NCBI RefSeq assembly: GCF_001279525.1
Contig: NZ_LGDY01000013.1
Location: 62,001-126,000, forward strand
Direction of reading: 5' to 3'
Source: Nocardia sp. NRRL S-836
GTDB lineage: Bacteria; Actinomycetota; Actinomycetes; Mycobacteriales; Pseudonocardiaceae
DNA length: 64,000 nucleotides
Notes under the pieces: model-generated
What the model saw: only the letters and a program-made list of their open reading frames with translations
What the model was told of the DNA's origin: nothing
The model's database searches: none
Made by a program: the position numbers and the translations under genes
In this document: positions 60,809 to 64,000 of the stretch, in pieces
Layout: the number at the start of each line of letters is the position of its first letter
Numbering within the stretch: the stretch's first letter is position 1

Positions 60809-61910
60809 CCGGCCGGCGGCGCGACCGCGCGGCGGGCAGCGCGATCAGCAACGCCGTCAGCACCGCGACCCCGCCGGCCGTGGCACCGACGAACGGCAGC
60901 CGGTCGCGCAGCACGACCGGCTGCACCGGCCGCTCCTGCGCCACCGCGGCCGGTGGTGTGGCCGACGGCTTCTGCGGTGGCAGCAACGGGTTGCGCTCCA
61001 CCGGCGGCAGCTGGGCGCTCACTGCGGCGACCGGGTCGACCAGGCCGAAGCCGGTCCGCTCGTCGCGGCCGGGCCGGTCGAGGTCCGTCGCGGTCCGCAC
61101 CAGCGCGTTGACGACGTCCTTCGCGGCCATGTCCGGGTGCTTGGCCCGCACGAGCGCGGCGACACCGGCCACGATCGCCGAGGCCGCACTGGTGCCGTCC
61201 ATCTCGGCGTACCCGCTCTCGTACACGCTTTCCGGCGACGCGGTGACGATGCCCTCGGCGGGAGCGGCGAGCACGGTGTCCGCGCCGACGTTGGACGACT
61301 TCCACGGCAGGCCCTGGCGGTTCGTGCCCGCCACGGCGATCACACCGCCGATGTTCGCGGGCGACGAGACCTCCCTGCCCTCGTTGCCGGTCGCGGCGAC
61401 GAGGACGACGTCCTTCTCCATCGCGTAGTTCACGGCCTTGACCAGGCCCGGTGTCGTCGAGCCGGTGAAGCCCAGCGACAGGTTGATGACCTTGGCGCCG
61501 TGGTCGGTGGCCCACCGGATGCTGTCGGCCACGACGTCGAGCGCGAACTGGGTCTTCTCGGCGCTCGCGACCGGCAGGATCTTCGCGCCGGGGGCGATGC
61601 CGAGCGCGCCGCCGTTGCGGCCGGTGCCCGCGATGATCGCCGCCATGCCGGTGCCGTGGCCGTCGGTGTCGGTGGTGCCGTCGGTGCCCTTGGCGCTGCC
61701 GAAGCCGGTGCCCGGTAAGACGCGTCCCGCGAGGTCGGGGTGCTTGGCGTCGACGCCGGAGTCGATCACGCCGACGATCACGCCCTCGCCGCGGGACTGC
61801 TCCTGGGCGCTGTAGACGTCGAGCGCGTCGAGGTGCCACTCCTGTTCCTCGATGGTCTGCGCGGCGAGCAGCAACGGCAGCGCGACGACGAGCGCGGGGA
61901 CCAGTGACAC
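60774..61910 (-). CDS. Mycosin-like subtilase (S8), membrane-anchored
   Basis: This encodes 378 residues from GTG 61910. A signal peptide (SLVPALVVALPLLLAAQ) is followed by the subtilisin triad: VGVIDSGVDAKHPDL (Asp), TDGHGTGMAA (His) and DGTSAASAIVAGVAALVR (Ser), with ATGNEG carrying the oxyanion Asn. A Pro-rich stretch leads to one C-terminal membrane helix (FVGATAGGVAVLTALLIALP) and a short basic tail. This is the layout of mycosin proteases of type VII secretion. No other type VII gene is in the window, so it is an orphan or belongs to a distant locus. Confidence 0.88.
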   Translation of the reverse strand: MSLVPALVVALPLLLAAQTIEEQEWHLDALDVYSAQEQSRGEGVIVGVIDSGVDAKHPDLAGRVLPGTGFGSAKGTDGTTDTDGHGTGMAAIIAGTGRNGGALGIAPGAKILPVASAEKTQFALDVVADSIRWATDHGAKVINLSLGFTGSTTPGLVKAVNYAMEKDVVLVAATGNEGREVSSPANIGGVIAVAGTNRQGLPWKSSNVGADTVLAAPAEGIVTASPESVYESGYAEMDGTSAASAIVAGVAALVRAKHPDMAAKDVVNALVRTATDLDRPGRDERTGFGLVDPVAAVSAQLPPVERNPLLPPQKPSATPPAAVAQERPVQPVVLRDRLPFVGATAGGVAVLTALLIALPAARSRRRPVSARDTPPTPW

Positions 61911-62065
61911 GTCCCGTTCATCGCGTTTCGGCCGTGCGGCGCAACGTGCCCGGTGTCACACCCAGCGTAAGGGCCCTGTTAACAAACCGTGAAAAGCCCT
62001 TATTCGGACATCCCTCACGTTTGAGTTGCCGTTGAATGGGGTTATCCCGAGGCCGGAGGTGGCCA

Positions 62066-62575
62066 GTGGTTCGTGTCGAAGCAATGCTCGGCCTCGAATG
62101 GGCTAGTGCGCTCGAGGCACCCAACTCTGTCGATCTCGCCCAGTCCCCCGCTGACGCCCGGCGATCCTGGGTGAACAAGGCGAGCGAGAAGCAGGTTCTC
62201 GCGATGTACCGATCCGTCCGAGACGTCGAGGACGCACCGGCACCGTGGTGGTTGCGTGCGCTCGACAGAGGCAGACTGAGGTCCCGTGCCGAAGGTCACG
62301 CCATCGAGGACGCGGTGACCGAGCTGTTGTCGGCCCGCCCGGGATGGGTGTACGTCCCGTGGGTGGACCTCGGTGAGGTCGGCTACTGGGAGTACGTGCC
62401 GTCCGAAAGCGGTGTCTACGGCCCGGCGACACCGACGACGGTGCAGTTCACCGACTCCCACCGCGGCTGGATCCACCTGGTGCCGGCGCACCGCGGACCC
62501 GGCCACGCGCAGCCGATCGACTTCACGGTCGCCGACCTGCGTGCGCAAATCGAGGACATCGAGCTCATCGCCTAG
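62066..62575 (+). CDS. Hypothetical protein
   Basis: This encodes 169 residues from GTG 62066, chosen because GGAGGT lies five bases upstream; ATG 62036 is possible. The protein is soluble with many Trp (WWLRALDRGRLRSRAEG, WVYVPWVDLGEVGYWEYVPS). No domain recognised. The TAG stop forms the start of a TAGGCT hexamer in front of trmB. The 155 bases between this start and the divergent subtilase gene contain no other gene. Confidence 0.6.
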   Translation: MVRVEAMLGLEWASALEAPNSVDLAQSPADARRSWVNKASEKQVLAMYRSVRDVEDAPAPWWLRALDRGRLRSRAEGHAIEDAVTELLSARPGWVYVPWVDLGEVGYWEYVPSESGVYGPATPTTVQFTDSHRGWIHLVPAHRGPGHAQPIDFTVADLRAQIEDIELIA

Positions 62576-62586
62576 GCTGTCCGGTC

Positions 62587-63288
62587 GTGACCAGGCCTGA
62601 GCACCACCGTTCCATCGTCAGCTTCGTGCAGCGCGGCGAGCGCATGACCGTGGGGCAGGAACGTGCCTGGGACACGTACTGGGAGAAGCTCGGCCACGAC
62701 GTGAAGACGTTGCCGGACGGACCGCTCGACTTCACGTCGTGGTTCGGTCGTTCCGCGCCCGTGCTCCTGGAGATCGGTTCCGGCATGGGCGAGACCACCT
62801 CCCAGCTCGTGGCCGCCGCGCCCGAGCTGAACTACGTCGCCGTCGAGGTCTACAAGCCCGGCCTGGCCCAGCTGCTGCTGCGCGCCGAGCACCTGGGCGG
62901 GCTCGACAACCTGCGCGTGCTGCGCGGCGACGCCGTCGACCTGCTGACCGACCACGTGGCACCCGCGTCGCTGCACGGCGTGCGGATCTTCTTCCCGGAC
63001 CCGTGGCCGAAGAAGAAGCACCACAAGCGCCGCCTGGTGCAGCCGGAGTTCATCTCGCTGCTCGCCTCGCGGCTGGAGCCCGGTGGCGTGCTGCACCTGG
63101 CGACCGACTGGGAGAACTACGCGGAGCAGATGCTCGAGGTGTGCTCCGGTGAGCGCCTGCTCACGAACATGTACGACGGCTGGGCGCCGCGGCCGGACTG
63201 GCGGCCGGTCACGAAGTTCGAGCAGCGCGCCGTGAACGAGGGCCGCGTGTCGCACGACCTGATGTTCAAGCGGAACGACCTCACCTGA
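62587..63288 (+). CDS. trmB: tRNA (guanine-N7-)-methyltransferase
   Basis: This encodes 233 residues from GTG 62587; TAGGCT ends eight bases before, so probably leaderless. EIGSGMGETTSQLVAAAPEL is the SAM-binding loop, and RIFFPDPWPKKKHHKRRLVQ and PEFISLLASRL are the TrmB signature. HLATDWENYAEQMLEV and the TKFEQRAVNEGRVSHDLMF C-terminus are also typical. It methylates G46 in tRNA. Confidence 0.96.
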   Translation: MTRPEHHRSIVSFVQRGERMTVGQERAWDTYWEKLGHDVKTLPDGPLDFTSWFGRSAPVLLEIGSGMGETTSQLVAAAPELNYVAVEVYKPGLAQLLLRAEHLGGLDNLRVLRGDAVDLLTDHVAPASLHGVRIFFPDPWPKKKHHKRRLVQPEFISLLASRLEPGGVLHLATDWENYAEQMLEVCSGERLLTNMYDGWAPRPDWRPVTKFEQRAVNEGRVSHDLMFKRNDLT

Positions 63289-63420
63289 TCGAGGTCTCAA
63301 GCGGGCAGGTCGGCCACTACGGGTCTTGGCGTCACCCGATCAGGTGGCTGGTGTTGATCACCCGATGTGCCCCGAGTGGCAGTGACGCGTGAGGCCGTCG
63401 CCGAATTAGGTTCTCGCTCC

Positions 63421-64000
63421 GTGACCCCCGACGTCCTCCCCGTCGCGGAGGAGTTCGTCCGCATGTTCCACGCGGCGCACTCCGACGCAGGCTCGCTGTC
63501 CGCCCGCATCGCTCAGGTGCGCGCCGAGATCGCCGAGACCGGAACCTACCGCCACACCACCCACGAGCTCGCCTACGGCGCGCGGATCGCGTTGCGCGAC
63601 TCCGGCTGGTGCACCTCGGGTGTGCCGTGGCGGCGGCTGAAGGTCCGCGACCTGCGCGGTTACCGCAACGCCGCCGCGGTCGCGGGTGAGTGCGTGGAAC
63701 ACCTGCGGCTCGCCACGAACGGCGGTGAGATCCGGCCGCTGGTGACCGTCTTCGCGCCGGACGCGCCGGGCTCGCCCGGCCCGGTGATCTGGAACGAGCA
63801 GCTGGTCCGGTACGCCGGGTACGCCGACGGCACCGGTGACCGGCGCTACGCCCAGTTCACGGAGACCATGCAGGGCATGGGGTGGCGGCCGCCGGCCCGC
63901 AGGTCCCGCTTCGACCTGCTGCCGCTGGTGGTGGAGACGCAGCACGAGGGGCCGCGGCTGTTCACGTTGCCGTCCGAGATCGTGCACGAGGTGCCGCTGG
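63421..64000 (+). CDS. Nitric-oxide-synthase-like oxygenase, 5' part, divergent heme motif
   Basis: The open frame runs off the window. From GTG 63421, 193 codons are seen; GTG codons at 63382 and 63367 are in frame, but TAGGTT eight bases before 63421 favours this start. TGTYRHTTHELAYGARIALR, HLRLATNGGEIRPLVTVFAP, VIWNEQLVRYAGYADGTGDR, MGWRPPARRSRFDLLPLVVE and LPSEIVHEVPL follow bacterial NOS closely. The heme-Cys region reads ALRDSGWCTSGVPW, where bacterial NOS has AWRN..RCIGR..W. The Cys (64) is kept, but the Trp six residues before it, the Asn and the Arg are changed. The substrate-binding Glu would be beyond the window. Confidence 0.8.
   Translation, partial: MTPDVLPVAEEFVRMFHAAHSDAGSLSARIAQVRAEIAETGTYRHTTHELAYGARIALRDSGWCTSGVPWRRLKVRDLRGYRNAAAVAGECVEHLRLATNGGEIRPLVTVFAPDAPGSPGPVIWNEQLVRYAGYADGTGDRRYAQFTETMQGMGWRPPARRSRFDLLPLVVETQHEGPRLFTLPSEIVHEVPL

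Noticed and set aside
63282..63346. CACCTGATC ... GATCAGGTG as a terminator after trmB
   Set aside because: The 9-bp arms are 47 bases apart and one arm is inside the trmB end; too loose for a terminator. It could be an operator for the NOS-like gene but nothing else supports that.
1..64000. Biosynthetic gene cluster or mobile island
   Set aside because: No PKS, NRPS, terpene or RiPP core enzyme, no transposase, integrase or tRNA-linked att site was seen; the FabG/thiolase/MaoC set is primary lipid metabolism.

Overview
The window is high-GC chromosomal DNA with dense genes, many GTG starts and many ATGA/GTGA/TGATG stop-start overlaps. Gene content points to a filamentous actinomycete, most likely Pseudonocardiaceae (Lentzea/Lechevalieria-like). 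The pointers are LGFP-repeat wall proteins, a FadA2/FabG4/HtdX-type lipid locus, a GTP-type PEP carboxykinase, a dynamin pair and many apparently leaderless promoters. The family placement is inference from gene content only. I see no rRNA, tRNA, IS element, prophage, integrase or CRISPR array, so this looks like ordinary chromosome rather than an island.

Region by region. 1-5.3 kb: start of an NYN-type gene, a secreted S37-type peptidase, two tandem secreted LGFP-repeat proteins with different catalytic heads, a beta-hydroxyacid dehydrogenase and an unlisted 48-residue basic protein. 5.3-10.7 kb: AAA ATPase, SIMPL protein, M48 membrane protease with a coupled helical-repeat protein, and a beta-lactamase-fold hydrolase. 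10.7-16.6 kb: a lipid regulon (thiolase, FabG4-like reductase, HtdX-like dehydratase, TetR regulator, SCP2 protein, acyl-CoA dehydrogenase) whose two control regions carry the same pair of operator palindromes. 16.7-20.2 kb: small membrane and cytosolic proteins, a MerR regulator with a 19-bp-spacer promoter, and a secreted type-B carboxylesterase. 20.2-23.9 kb: branched-chain 2-oxoacid dehydrogenase operon bkdA-bkdB-bkdC.

24.2-31.0 kb: M20 dipeptidase, a large GH63-like glucosidase and a polar amino-acid ABC importer. 31.1-36.8 kb: a beta-helix membrane protein, a GH38-related protein that seems to have lost its catalytic motifs, and a ROK protein followed by degenerate tandem copies of its own 3' end. 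37.0-42.8 kb: PxpA (5-oxoprolinase subunit), a GntR/FCD regulator, DUF3311 plus MctP symporter, a secreted pyroglutamyl-peptidase-like protein and a septum-formation-type lipoprotein. The first five suggest a 5-oxoproline salvage module. 43.0-45.2 kb: a DnaA-box cluster away from any origin gene, then pckG.

45.5-53.5 kb: an acidic DxDxDG protein, a coupled dynamin / GrpE-like / dynamin operon, a GntR regulator coupled to a membrane protein behind a clear operator, and a NarL-type two-component pair. 53.5-58.0 kb: a TetR-controlled SDR/PPOX operon, a HAD phosphatase, a LysR-darcynin pair and an F420-type PPOX protein. 58.1-64.0 kb: two near-identical ABC ATPases with one permease, a mycosin-like subtilase, TrmB, and the start of a nitric-oxide-synthase-like oxygenase with an altered heme-cysteine motif.

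Two themes recur. Convergent genes often share a CTAG (or TTAG) so that both stop codons overlap. Many genes start 6-8 bases after a TANNNT hexamer, sometimes formed from the TAG stop of the gene before.
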